Below, piece after piece: positions 26,291-35,636 of a DNA stretch of 64,000 nucleotides. The stretch is from Spirochaetaceae bacterium. Its GTDB lineage: Bacteria > Spirochaetota > Leptospiria > Leptospirales > Leptonemataceae. The stretch lies in assembly GCA_002730875.1 (NCBI GenBank), contig PCBI01000019.1, positions 62,001 through 126,000 of the forward strand, written 5' to 3'. How positions within the stretch are numbered: position 1 is the stretch's first letter; each line of letters begins with the position of its first letter. The translations under genes and the position numbers were made by a program. The notes beneath the pieces are model-generated. The model saw only the letters and a program-made list of their open reading frames with translations, did not search any database and had not been told where the DNA came from.

Positions 26291-27784
26291 ATGTCCGGCC
26301 TATCCACGTTAAAGAAATCTCTGCTTATCCTTTCCGGTGTTTTCCTATTGGTGATTCTGATCACCGTGCTGTGGACCGCTTCGCCTCTGGCCATGGCCGA
26401 TGAGGGGGATTACACCAGGCTGGATCCGGCAAAGGCTCAAAGCATCGATTGGCCGGCAATCACCGACGAAGCCACCGTCTATCTGCAGGATTTGCTCAGG
26501 ATGCGAACCATCCGGGGCGATGAGCACCAGGCAAGCCTCTACATTCAGAAGATTCTGGAGAAAGAAGGCATCGCGGTTCGCATCTATCAGCATCCCGAAG
26601 ATCCCAGAAGGTCCAATCTGGTGGCCGAGATCATTCCCGACGATATCGCTCCGGAATACAAAGATGAAGGGATAATACTGACCGGCCATTCAGATGTGGT
26701 GGAAGTGAACCCGGAGCGATGGAAGCAGCCTCCGTTTTCCGGCGCTCTGGTGGACGGAAAAATCTGGGGCCGGGGCGCCATCGACATGAAAGGGCACATT
26801 GTGATGGGACTCATGTCCATGCTACTGGTAAAGCGACTGGACGTTCCTCTGAAGCGCAAGCTCATGCTTCTGGTTCTGGCCGATGAAGAAAGCGATGGAA
26901 AATACGGCGTCAAGTTCATGGTCGAAAAGCACCGCGATGTGTTCGATGGCTACAAATACGTATTCAATGAAGGCGGCCTGGGCACCGAAGGAGTGGCCGT
27001 ACCGGGCAGCAAGATATTTAACATCCAGTGGGCCGAAAAGGGCAAGATCTGGGCCGAACTAAGTGTGGACGGCGAATCCAGCCATGGCGCCAGACCTCCG
27101 GAACAGTACGCGCTCCTGAATATGATTCAGTTTTTGAATGCAGTGCACGAAATGGAAACGGATCTTACCATCGTTCCGGAGATGGAGACATTTCTATATC
27201 AGATGGGCGAAGCATATAGCTTTCCGAATTCCTTCTTCATGAAGCGAAACAACAATCCGCTCATCCGTCCTTTGATTCTGCCGGCCCTGAAAGCCAACCG
27301 CTACCTGGTGGCCATGACAACGAATACTCGGGCTTTCACTGGTTTAAACACAAACGAAGACGAAGGCATCAATGTGGTGGCGGATAAAGCCTTCGCCAAG
27401 ATCGATATACGATTGTTGCCCAATACCACGCCGGAGCAGTATTTGGACAAGCTGGAGGCGTTGGCCGAGCCCTACGGTGTGAAGATTAAGCCTACGGGGA
27501 CCATTGTACCCAATTCATCGCCCATGGATTCTGAATTCTTCAAGGTGATGTCCCGGGTTAGCGTAGACAACGTGCCTGGCTCTGTGGTTACTCCACTGAT
27601 TACTCCCGGCAACACTGACAATACCTATCTTCGCGAAATCGGGCTACAGTGCTATGGATTGACTCCCGTGCTCTTAAATAGCGAAGAACTGGGAAGCACT
27701 CATTCGGACAATGAGTATCTTAGCCAGGAAAACCTCAAGCTGGGCACGAAGATCATGTTCGAAACCGTTGTGGGCATGAACTAG
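26291..27784 (+). CDS. M20-family metallopeptidase, membrane anchored
   Basis: A 497-residue M20 peptidase (carboxypeptidase/PM20D1-like) from the ATG at 26291, which starts a hydrophobic anchor (LLILSGVFLLVILITVLW). Metal ligands are visible: His in LTGHSDVV, bridging Asp in GRGAIDMKG, the catalytic Glu and metal-binding Glu in ADEESDG, a Glu in FNEGG and a final His in GSTHSDNEYLS. A dimerisation domain (about 235-370) is inserted as usual. It would act in the periplasm on N-acyl amino acids or dipeptides. The longer open frame back to 26213 is not supported. Confidence 0.92.
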   Translation: MSGLSTLKKSLLILSGVFLLVILITVLWTASPLAMADEGDYTRLDPAKAQSIDWPAITDEATVYLQDLLRMRTIRGDEHQASLYIQKILEKEGIAVRIYQHPEDPRRSNLVAEIIPDDIAPEYKDEGIILTGHSDVVEVNPERWKQPPFSGALVDGKIWGRGAIDMKGHIVMGLMSMLLVKRLDVPLKRKLMLLVLADEESDGKYGVKFMVEKHRDVFDGYKYVFNEGGLGTEGVAVPGSKIFNIQWAEKGKIWAELSVDGESSHGARPPEQYALLNMIQFLNAVHEMETDLTIVPEMETFLYQMGEAYSFPNSFFMKRNNNPLIRPLILPALKANRYLVAMTTNTRAFTGLNTNEDEGINVVADKAFAKIDIRLLPNTTPEQYLDKLEALAEPYGVKIKPTGTIVPNSSPMDSEFFKVMSRVSVDNVPGSVVTPLITPGNTDNTYLREIGLQCYGLTPVLLNSEELGSTHSDNEYLSQENLKLGTKIMFETVVGMN

Positions 27785-27868
27785 GCGGAAGCGCCTTTGA
27801 ATCGGCCTGCCGTGCTGTTCAAGGCCGGCTAATATTTCGTATTGCGGCTTTCGACGGCCCGAGTGGGG

Positions 27869-28963
27869 TTATCGCAACGTCTCATTTATACTACCCAGTG
27901 CGTTTTCCAGAAACTCCCGGGCTTCTTCTGCATCCGCTTCTGAATCGCTGGAATTGATGTGAAAATCGCCGATGACCGCGTCTCCGCTGGTCAGAAACAA
28001 TCCGGCGGGATCCACACCGGGTTTTAGCCTGGCATAGCAACAAACCCAGTACTGGTTCGAGAGTCGAATCTGATCGGCATTGTGGTCGAAGATACGAACC
28101 TTGCGCGTTTCGCATGTGACCAGGAAGCCTTCCACTGAAGTCAGTAATATACGATGTTCCTGTCCGCGATAGTAAACTCTGAGTTCGTGGTTCTCGATCT
28201 GGAACCATTCCGGCTTCAGGCGAATGCGAAAGGTCCATACGGTGTTGTAGCTGTACAGACCCCAGACCAGGAAAAGCGCCGACAGTCCTATGATGGGGTA
28301 CGACGGCGCCGTGTACGCAAAGAAACCCAGCGCTGCCGTAGCCACGGACAGCGCCACCCAGAGTAGAAAGCCAAAGAGCAAATGTAGCTCGGCCAGGCCC
28401 TTTACATGCAGCGCCTGACCGGGAATGAATTTGGTTACCTTGATTCCATAGCGGCTGGCCACGGCAGGCGCCACGTAGCTTCCGTATATCTCATTATGCC
28501 ATACCTGATGGGCGGCTTCCTGAAAATCGTCCAGATACCATCGTATCAAAACCAGCATGGCAAAAACGTTTATCGCCGCCATAACGCCCAGCAGGCTCAT
28601 GTCTTGTTCGGATGCAAGCAACCATCCAAAAACAGTAAAAGGAAAGAGAAAGGGAAGAGTTATCAAGTTGGCTCTGGACCTGGTTTTCGCTACCGGCCAG
28701 TCCTGACCTCCCTTTGAACCAAAAAAAATCATTATCGCATACGCCGTCACATGGAGGCCCAACGCCAGATAACCGGAAATTTCCCGGACCGAATACTCCA
28801 TAGTATCTTCTGTTACGCGAATGCGATACAGAATAAAAACAGCAGTAGCTTCCAGAAGAAGCATCAAGATGGCGCGGATCATGGCAAAAACCCTGGAGGA
28901 GATTCCTCGCCTGTCAATGGTTTCATGGAAAATTTCTATAAGCGCCGTGGCCAGAAGCATCAC
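27869..28963 (-). CDS. Polytopic membrane protein, unknown
   Basis: A 364-residue protein with about eight membrane helices: four or five in residues 25-145, two or three between 190 and 245. The last 110 residues are soluble and contain a PH-like beta segment (FQIENHELRVYYRGQEHRILLTSVEGFLVTC) and an acidic helix (DSEADAEEAREFLENALG). A DUF-type bacterial PH domain is possible but not certain. It stands alone, convergent with the M20 peptidase gene. No function can be assigned. Confidence 0.7.
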   Translation of the reverse strand: MMLLATALIEIFHETIDRRGISSRVFAMIRAILMLLLEATAVFILYRIRVTEDTMEYSVREISGYLALGLHVTAYAIMIFFGSKGGQDWPVAKTRSRANLITLPFLFPFTVFGWLLASEQDMSLLGVMAAINVFAMLVLIRWYLDDFQEAAHQVWHNEIYGSYVAPAVASRYGIKVTKFIPGQALHVKGLAELHLLFGFLLWVALSVATAALGFFAYTAPSYPIIGLSALFLVWGLYSYNTVWTFRIRLKPEWFQIENHELRVYYRGQEHRILLTSVEGFLVTCETRKVRIFDHNADQIRLSNQYWVCCYARLKPGVDPAGLFLTSGDAVIGDFHINSSDSEADAEEAREFLENALGSINETLR

Positions 28964-29180
28964 CGTGGCGTGCTGGATTGTATTGAAAAGACAACGTTAC
29001 GGCTACCCGGGCGCATATCACGAAACCGTTTCGCTCTTTTCTATCGGGAACTATTCGGACTGTTCAAAGAGAAGTAACATTTCGTGATGGCGTCATTCTG
29101 TTGTAGGACTATGGCTTTCGCTGCAGGTTAAGGCCAGCTCCGTACTCAGTGTAAGCTGTGGCGGTTGATGCGTCGGGAGC

Positions 29181-29996
29181 TCAGGCCCGGTACACTTCTG
29201 CTTGCTCCGAAATCAATGCGGCCAGTTTGGATGATTGGCTATCCCTTTCCGACCTTTGTTCTTGAAGCGAATCCGCATTGACTCCGCCCGAAAGCGCATA
29301 GACCACCTCACCCACTACGATGATGGACGGAGAGGCCAGGTCTTCCAGGTGCGGCGCTGTAGCCAGATCGGTAATGCGCACCTCCTGGTTGGTTCGCGTA
29401 CCGTTTCGTATAATAGCCACGGGAGTGGCTGGATCGCGCCCATGGGCGATAAGCTGCCGCGAGATTTCGGGTAGCTTCTTGATTCCCATCAGAAACACGG
29501 CCGTTGGTATACGAGCGGCTGCATCGTAGGCGATCCCGGATGTGCGATCCGCTTCATGGCCGGTGAATACTCCAAAGGCTGTGGAGAGCCCGCGAAAGGT
29601 GAGGGGGATTCCTGCTGTCTCCGGAACCGAGTAGAACGAACTTATCCCGGGAACAACGCTACATTCAATGCCTGCTTCTTTCAATACCTGCAGCTCTTCG
29701 CCGCCTCGGCCAAAGATGAAAGGATCGCCGCCCTTTAGTCGCACAATGTTATAGCCTTTTCGCGCATAGTAAACCATCAGCTGATGGATTCTTCGCTGCC
29801 TGGTTTCCTGGCAACGGCCGGGCTTTTTGCCTACCGGTATCTTGATTGCATTTCGGGCATATCGCAATATGGCGGGATCAATCAGTCGATCATATAGAAC
29901 AGCATCGCAGCTTCGCAGAGCTTTTATCGCTTTTCGAGTGAGTAGATCGGGATCGCCAGGGCCGGCGCCTACCAGCGTAACGTGACCGTTTTTCAT
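29181..29996 (-). CDS. cobA: Uroporphyrinogen-III C-methyltransferase
   Basis: A 271-residue SUMT. It uses S-adenosylmethionine to methylate uroporphyrinogen III at C2 and C7, giving precorrin-2 for siroheme (needed by CysI) or cobalamin. Signatures are VTLVGAGPGDPDLLT at the N-terminus, VRLKGGDPFIFGRGGEE and the VPGISSFYSVPETAGIPLTFRG block. The ATG at 29996 overlaps the cysH stop codon (ATGA), so cysH and cobA are coupled, supporting a siroheme role in sulfite reduction. No CysG-type oxidase/chelatase domain is fused. Confidence 0.95.
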   Translation of the reverse strand: MKNGHVTLVGAGPGDPDLLTRKAIKALRSCDAVLYDRLIDPAILRYARNAIKIPVGKKPGRCQETRQRRIHQLMVYYARKGYNIVRLKGGDPFIFGRGGEELQVLKEAGIECSVVPGISSFYSVPETAGIPLTFRGLSTAFGVFTGHEADRTSGIAYDAAARIPTAVFLMGIKKLPEISRQLIAHGRDPATPVAIIRNGTRTNQEVRITDLATAPHLEDLASPSIIVVGEVVYALSGGVNADSLQEQRSERDSQSSKLAALISEQAEVYRA

Positions 29997-30748
29997 GATT
30001 TGTCTCCCGAGGCATGCAGACCGCACTCTTTATGTTCCGGGTTTTCCCACCACCAGCGACCCGCGCGAACATCCTCTCCGGCCTCTACAGCCCGAGTACA
30101 GGGAGCGCAGCCTATGCTGGGATAGCCCCGGGAATGGAGCGGGTTCACGGGCACACCGTTTTCTTCTATATATTTATAGACATCGGCTTCCTGCCAGGAG
30201 CTCAAAGGGCTAAGCTTGAGTATTCCGCCGTGATCCGAGTCAATCTGAAACACCGGAAGGTTGGCCCGTGTTACGGCCTGGCTCTGTCGCAATCCGGTAA
30301 TCCAGCCGTCCAGACCCTCCAGGGCGCGCTTCAACGGCTCTACCTTGCGAATGAAACAACAATTCTTACGATTCTCTATGGAGTCATAGAAGGAAAACAA
30401 TCCCTGTTCGCGAATCAGATTCTCCACAGACTCTCTTTGCGGGAAATATCCCTCGAACCTCAGCGCCGGGTAACGCTTGCGGCACTCCTCCAGGGTTTGC
30501 AGCGTCTCTTCGTGCAGACGCCCGGTCTCCAGGTAAAACACATGGATTCGTTCCGCGGCGCTGGAGTCCCGTTGGACTTCCTGGGCCAGCAGATGGATCA
30601 ACGTGGTATCTTCAGCGCTGAAGCTACTGGCCAGGGCCAGTTTGAGACCGGATTCGGCGGCCCATCGCATTGCATTGCCGGCGCTTTGTAGCGCAGGGTC
30701 CTGATTTAGTTCGGCGATCCTTTTCCAATCCAGGGTTGTTTCTAGCAT
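29993..30748 (-). CDS. cysH: Adenylylsulfate (APS) reductase
   Basis: A 251-residue assimilatory sulfonucleotide reductase. It reduces adenylylsulfate to sulfite with thioredoxin. The [4Fe-4S] cysteines are present as Cys130-Cys131 (NCCFIRK) and Cys214-x2-Cys217 (GCAPCTRA), and the catalytic Cys242 sits in the ECGLH tail. The CC plus CxxC pattern marks APS reductases, as opposed to the PAPS enzymes of enterobacteria. This agrees with CysN in this window having no fused APS kinase. It forms an operon with cobA. Confidence 0.95.
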   Translation of the reverse strand: MLETTLDWKRIAELNQDPALQSAGNAMRWAAESGLKLALASSFSAEDTTLIHLLAQEVQRDSSAAERIHVFYLETGRLHEETLQTLEECRKRYPALRFEGYFPQRESVENLIREQGLFSFYDSIENRKNCCFIRKVEPLKRALEGLDGWITGLRQSQAVTRANLPVFQIDSDHGGILKLSPLSSWQEADVYKYIEENGVPVNPLHSRGYPSIGCAPCTRAVEAGEDVRAGRWWWENPEHKECGLHASGDKS

Positions 30749-30898
30749 ACCGTTTGTTCTCTGCTGTAGATTTGATAGTATTCCGAATCGTATTCATTCC
30801 CCGCTGGCGGGTCATGAGCGACCAATTCACAACGTTCCGTCAGGCCACTGACCGGGACCAGTAGGACTGGCCTTATCCCCGACCTGAATCCTCGGCTA

Positions 30899-30926
30899 TT
30901 GACAATTCCTATCAGAATACTATGAA
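30899..30926 (+). promoter_or_regulatory. Promoter-like site before the nuclease gene
   Basis: TTGACA at 30899-30904, 16 bases, then TATGAA at 30921-30926, on the plus strand. The -35 block is perfect and the -10 block partial. The distance to the next plus-strand start (31111) is long, so a leader of about 180 nt would result. The rest of 30749-31110 shows no gene or RNA that I recognise. Confidence 0.3.
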
Positions 30927-31110
30927 AGGCCAGCCTGAGCGGCCACCGATTTTGCTACAAGTGTTTTTTACGCCGACGCCACGGCGCATTGCGTTAGCCG
31001 GGGGCCGCAGTTCGTCAGCAGGGAGCGGTAGCCTCGCTACGGCGAAGCTTGATCAGCTGGTGGCCCTGTGACGCACCGATTGGATAAAATACTGGGCCAG
31101 GGGCCGGCTC

Positions 31111-31743
31111 GTGATAATCAGGCTTATGCGAATAAGCTCAAAGTCTGGCCTGCGGAGCCGGAAGATCCTATTTTCAGCATACAGTGGTTTCACTCTCAGC
31201 CTATACCTCGGCTTCTTCCTGCCTGGCTTTACCACATGCGCCCCGGAGCCGGAAGGCTCGGCAACCGATGCCGGTGGCGCTTCCGAGGGATTCGGCGAAG
31301 GTAAACCTGCTGTCGATGGCGCAAATCAAGCGAACAGCAAGGGGGGCCTGCCCGCCGTGAAGCTCATTCGTGTGGCCGATGGCGATACACTGACTGTGCG
31401 AATGGAAGGCGAATCGCTGCGGGTTCGAATGCATGGAGTGGATGCGCCGGAACTGGATCAGCCCTATGGAAAGGAGGCGAGGACTTGCCTGGATGGTCTG
31501 CTGAAAAACAGGGCGATTCGGCTAAGAATTGAGTATCGAGACCCCTATGACAGGGCGGTAAGCACTCTAATCGACGAAAGCGGAAGCGATTTGAATGCAA
31601 TTCTGGTGGAGCGGGGTTGTGCCTGGGCCTTTGTCCGCTATTCCAGGGAATATGTCCCTCAGGAACGAAAAGCCCGAAGTTCCAGGTCCGGTCTCTGGGC
31701 GCAGGAAGACCCGTTGCCTCCCTGGAAATGGCGAAGGCGCTAA
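31111..31743 (+). CDS. Thermonuclease (SNase-like), exported
   Basis: A 210-residue protein. After an N-terminal hydrophobic segment with a possible lipobox (PGFTTC) and a Gly/Ser-rich linker, residues 80-205 form a staphylococcal nuclease-like domain: VADGDTLTV, RMHGVDAPELDQPYG and DPYDRAVSTL with the Asp, Arg and Glu/Asp positions of the calcium site and catalysis, then LVERGCAW. It would cut DNA and RNA outside the cytoplasm. The start could also be the ATG five codons later. It stands alone, ahead of the large lipoprotein. Confidence 0.85.
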   Translation: MIIRLMRISSKSGLRSRKILFSAYSGFTLSLYLGFFLPGFTTCAPEPEGSATDAGGASEGFGEGKPAVDGANQANSKGGLPAVKLIRVADGDTLTVRMEGESLRVRMHGVDAPELDQPYGKEARTCLDGLLKNRAIRLRIEYRDPYDRAVSTLIDESGSDLNAILVERGCAWAFVRYSREYVPQERKARSSRSGLWAQEDPLPPWKWRRR

Positions 31744-31844
31744 CCTGTAAAAAACGACAGGTAGTACGTATTTTTTAGCGTTGCAGTGTAAAATCGGGCC
31801 GTCTGTTTTTAAGTATAGGCTTGGAAATGGGCCGGGGGAATGGT

Positions 31845-34580
31845 ATGTCTCGATATTCTTACTACTTTGCACTTTTAACAATCAGTGTCTTCAGCCTGGG
31901 CTGCATTGGCACAAAAGGAGCCGGCGACAGTCTCCTCTTTGGGACGGCATTTACGCCTGCGCCGGACAACTCGTGTACCTCGGATGTAACCGTAACATAT
32001 AGAGAGATCTCCCTACTCGAAGACGGGGATGTAGAAGCGACCTACGATGCCGGCCAGGACAAAGGAATCGCCGAAAACGATGTGAATGGCGGCACCTCCT
32101 GGGGGTATCGATCCTTTGAAACCTGTATCTATCCCAATGTAGCGTTCACCGGTAGTATCGAATTTAGCATGGCTACCAACGGAAGCTACGATGGCCGCAT
32201 GAATGTTACAAGATCCTTCCCCGCCTCAGTGGACGGAGATCCCCTACCTGCTATCCTCAGCTTCACAGATTCTGGAGCAGCAGAAAGACAGTGCTTCACG
32301 TTCACCCGGGTAGACGACGGTATTCGAAACACACCGGAAGATCCGTACCAAATAACGATGGGTGAAATAACGGAAAGAGATTCCGGCGGCGATGTCTACT
32401 CGGATGGATCCTACCACAATAAAACTCCCTGTAGCATTACAGTCACAATGGAGGACGATGAAGGCCCTGGGATCCGTGTGTCGAACATATCAAACGTGAT
32501 GGAAGAGCCGGGCGTGGCTACGCCGAACAGTGGCACTTTTCGTGTGCGTCTTCGAACGGCTCCCACTGCAAACGTAACAGTTCCCATTAACGATACTGCG
32601 GATTCCACCAATGCTGGCAATCGTGAGGGTACTACGAGCCCTACCACTTTGACTTTTAGTCCAACTTGCCCCGGGCCCAACTGCTGGAGCGATGAACAAA
32701 TCGTTACTGTTACATCTGTGGATGACCTTGAAGTAGATGGAATCAAGATATATACCATTGCAGTGGAAAACACAACCAGTTCCGATTCTGAGTATAATGG
32801 CATTGATCCGCGAGATGTAGTTGTTTATAACCGCGACCAGAGTGTGCCCGGATACACCTACGAACGATTTGATGCCTCCGGCGGATCTACGGATTCCAGC
32901 GGCGGAACGATTACAGGATTCGCTACAGACGAAGCGAATCAGATGGGCAGTACGTATGCGAATTTCCAGATTCGGCTACGCTCGAAGCCTTCCGCGGACG
33001 TGACGCTTACTTTTTCAACGAACTGTGGATCTAAATGTAATCTTCTGACTAGCAGTTTGACTTTTACTCCAGCGAACTGGAACACATACCAGACTGTGCA
33101 GGTTGAAGGGGCCTCTGACTCCATTAACAGCGGACTCCAGGATTACAACGTAACCTTTAATGCTTCCTCTAGCGATTCTACGTATAACTCCAGTGTGACG
33201 GAGCCGGTGTTCAGGGTGCGTTCTTGCGACAACGATGCGTCCAACTACATCGCTCACTGTAATTTCTCCGGCTCTCCGCTCGGAACTACCGGGAATCGCT
33301 TTATTCGAACGGAAGGCGGCACGAGTATTACCTGGCTGATCGCTCAATCGGCGCCAGCTTCCGACGTACAGGTTGGGCTAAGTAGTAGCAGTAATCCGGA
33401 CGGAACGTCGGCGTTGGCTAACGCTACCATCAATGGTAGCAATTACAATACATTGATCACCGGTGGCCTAAACCGGGTGGAAATGTCCCATACGAACGAT
33501 ACCTTTGTAAATACGCCGAGCCAGAACCGAGAATGGACCCTGCAAACGGCGGCCGCTACAGGACCGGCTCCTTTCAGCGGGTTCAACCCCGTAGAAATAT
33601 ATGCTCGCACCGATGACAACGAGCAGTATTACTACATCAATCGCGTCGGCAGCACGAGCGAAGATACTGTAACCACGGCCACGATTTATGTTTGTCTGGG
33701 TGCGAGCCCAACAGGGACTGTAGTGCTCACCCCGGCAACATCTGGCGATGAGGCTGGAACAACTATTTCCCCTGCTTCCATTTCATGGAACCCCGGTGAA
33801 CAGTCCGATGCTACGAGCAATGGTACCTGTACGTCCAGCGCCACGAACGTGAAATCCTTCACCGTGAATGGTGCGGATGACTCATTCGCCGATGGTAATC
33901 AGACATTCTCCGTGAGTTTCCCCGGCGGCTCCTCGGGCACCGATGTTGGTTACTCCGGAAAGACACCTGGCAGCGTGAACGTAACGAATGCGGATAACGA
34001 ACCAGCCGGAAAAGCCATCTTCGTGACCAACGTGACTTTCCCGGGTGAAATGACCGCACAAGGAGTTCTGGGAGCAGATAACTTCTGTAACGCAAATAAG
34101 GTTTCCGGAGTGCCTTCTGGAACCTACAAAGCGCTGATTGTTAGCAATAGCGGCGGCGAAGTCAACGATCGAACAACCTCGGCGGACTGGGTATTGAGTC
34201 CCGGGTATCACTACTTCCGTTGTACCGGCAGCGCCTATGCTAACTGCAGTGATGAGCATACGCGCCTGTTTATTGCGGATGGGTCCGGTTTGTTCAATCC
34301 TCTGTCGATGAGCACAGACTTCTCAACAAATGCAAGTCATGAGTTCTGGACCGGAATGAACAATGATCTTAGCCCCGCAACGCAGACCTCAACTCCCGCT
34401 GCACAGCCGGGGGATCCCAATTACAGGCATAACTGTGCTGGCTTCACCTACCAGAACGCACCAGTTGCTCCCAGTCCGCTCTATTACGGAGAGTCATGGT
34501 CTAGTAGCGGTGGGGCGGTCGTCACTCACACCAATCAGGCCTGTAACTTGACCAAGCGACTCATCTGCGTGCAGCAATAG
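31845..34580 (+). CDS. Large DUF1554 surface lipoprotein
   Basis: A 911-residue protein from the ATG at 31845, preceded by GGGGGAA. The lipobox is FSLGC. Its middle (about 205-710) holds several repeated beta units of a bacterial Ig/Calx-beta-like type, seen by recurring LTFTP/ANW...QTV-like strands (SLTFTPANWNTYQTVQV) and acidic DDxxxDG turns. The C-terminal 190 residues are a DUF1554 domain (KAIFVTNVTFPGEM, DNFCNANK, CAGFTYQNAP, CNLTKRLICVQQ), characteristic of Leptospira lipoproteins. It is probably a surface adhesin or structural protein. It is followed by a strong terminator and stands alone. Confidence 0.88.
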   Translation: MSRYSYYFALLTISVFSLGCIGTKGAGDSLLFGTAFTPAPDNSCTSDVTVTYREISLLEDGDVEATYDAGQDKGIAENDVNGGTSWGYRSFETCIYPNVAFTGSIEFSMATNGSYDGRMNVTRSFPASVDGDPLPAILSFTDSGAAERQCFTFTRVDDGIRNTPEDPYQITMGEITERDSGGDVYSDGSYHNKTPCSITVTMEDDEGPGIRVSNISNVMEEPGVATPNSGTFRVRLRTAPTANVTVPINDTADSTNAGNREGTTSPTTLTFSPTCPGPNCWSDEQIVTVTSVDDLEVDGIKIYTIAVENTTSSDSEYNGIDPRDVVVYNRDQSVPGYTYERFDASGGSTDSSGGTITGFATDEANQMGSTYANFQIRLRSKPSADVTLTFSTNCGSKCNLLTSSLTFTPANWNTYQTVQVEGASDSINSGLQDYNVTFNASSSDSTYNSSVTEPVFRVRSCDNDASNYIAHCNFSGSPLGTTGNRFIRTEGGTSITWLIAQSAPASDVQVGLSSSSNPDGTSALANATINGSNYNTLITGGLNRVEMSHTNDTFVNTPSQNREWTLQTAAATGPAPFSGFNPVEIYARTDDNEQYYYINRVGSTSEDTVTTATIYVCLGASPTGTVVLTPATSGDEAGTTISPASISWNPGEQSDATSNGTCTSSATNVKSFTVNGADDSFADGNQTFSVSFPGGSSGTDVGYSGKTPGSVNVTNADNEPAGKAIFVTNVTFPGEMTAQGVLGADNFCNANKVSGVPSGTYKALIVSNSGGEVNDRTTSADWVLSPGYHYFRCTGSAYANCSDEHTRLFIADGSGLFNPLSMSTDFSTNASHEFWTGMNNDLSPATQTSTPAAQPGDPNYRHNCAGFTYQNAPVAPSPLYYGESWSSSGGAVVTHTNQACNLTKRLICVQQ

Positions 34581-34602
34581 CAGCCTGCCGTAGATGAAAT
34601 TG

Positions 34603-34640
34603 AAGGCCAGCTTCCGAAAGGGGCTGGCCTTTTCTTTTTC
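34603..34640 (+). terminator. Rho-independent terminator
   Basis: A perfect 9-bp stem AAGGCCAGC / GCTGGCCTT with an 11-nt loop, followed by a T-rich tract, begins 23 bp after the DUF1554 gene. A clear intrinsic terminator for that gene. Confidence 0.85.
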
Positions 34641-34775
34641 TCTCCGACCATGCATAACCGCAATTGGCCACTGCAGCTACCACGGCCATGGATCGCGACA
34701 GCTCCGAATTCCTTTATTCACCGGCGCCGGAATTGGCATGGACCGTGGCGCCAGGTATGTCCATACTGACTCCCT

Positions 34776-35351
34776 ATGTTCGAGCCATTTCGAAAAACCA
34801 GGGACACCCGGGCCGATTACGAACAGCTCTTGAAGGCCCTGGAAGCGTTACTGGAAAGTCCTCCGGCGCTGGAGACTCCTCATTTCTTCGAGAGTCGATC
34901 GCTGTCCAATGCGCATGTCCTTGCTACTCTGGGCAATTCCGTAGCGTTGCTTAACTGGTTTCTGGAAGACGTGAACTGGTGCGGCTACTATCTGTGGGAC
35001 GGAAAGCGACTGGTGCTGGGCCCGTTTCAGGGAATGCCTGCCTGCACTACCATTGAGCCCGGGAAAGGAGTGTGCGGTACCGCCTATGAGCGCAGGAAGC
35101 CTGTAATCGTGGACGATGTCTCCAAATTCCCAGGCCACATTGTGTGCGATCCGGCCAGCAAATCGGAAATCGTTGTTCCTCTATTTGCTCCAGGGACTCC
35201 GCCGGAATCACCGGAAACTACCTCTGTAAGCGCTCGGCCCATCGGCGTTCTGGACATTGACAGTCCTGAAAAGGATAAATTCGACACTACCGATTCCTAT
35301 TACCTGGAACGATTCAATCGCATCGTTTCGGAGAAGCTCTCCCTGTCCTGA
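34776..35351 (+). CDS. msrC: Free methionine-(R)-sulfoxide reductase
   Basis: A 191-residue GAF-domain protein. It reduces free methionine-R-sulfoxide to methionine using thioredoxin. The three functional cysteines are at 90 (MPAC), 100 (GVCGTAY) and 124 (HIVCD); their spacing of 10 and 24 is exactly that of E. coli fRMsr. The LNWFLEDVNWCGYYL and GVLDIDSP segments are also typical. The ATG at 34776 has no strong ribosome binding site, but it gives the normal N-terminus. It is flanked by a terminator on the left and a regulatory site on the right. Confidence 0.93.
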   Translation: MFEPFRKTRDTRADYEQLLKALEALLESPPALETPHFFESRSLSNAHVLATLGNSVALLNWFLEDVNWCGYYLWDGKRLVLGPFQGMPACTTIEPGKGVCGTAYERRKPVIVDDVSKFPGHIVCDPASKSEIVVPLFAPGTPPESPETTSVSARPIGVLDIDSPEKDKFDTTDSYYLERFNRIVSEKLSLS

Positions 35352-35506
35352 ATCTGTCCATTCGTGGCTGGTGGCCCGTCATGGGCTTCGGTCCTGGTTC
35401 GCTCGGGTTCAGTGCAGAACCCCTGGCGACGGGGCTCTTCTGGGCGCTGGTTTTCGGGCCTCGTCCGGATTTCCAGGTCCGAAATCCTCGGATTCATTCT
35501 CATTTC

Positions 35507-35519
35507 TTATAAGTCCGGT
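35507..35519 (+). promoter_or_regulatory. Shared 13-bp operator candidate (site 1)
   Basis: TTATAAGTCCGGT lies 117 bp before the PF10118 gene. The same 13 bases occur at 38011-38023 before the monooxygenase gene, where one half belongs to an inverted repeat. An AGGTCCG half-site is also present about 30 bp upstream. The candidate regulator is the AraC-family protein at 36707-37825. Confidence 0.5.
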
Positions 35520-35636
35520 CGAGAAATAGCTACCGATGACGCATAATAACCCCATTCTACTCCACAGGTCATTCCGGTCTGTGGAGCGGTAGGCAGGCGA
35601 TCGGCAGAAGGCCGGTGATGCAGAGGAGAAGCAATT

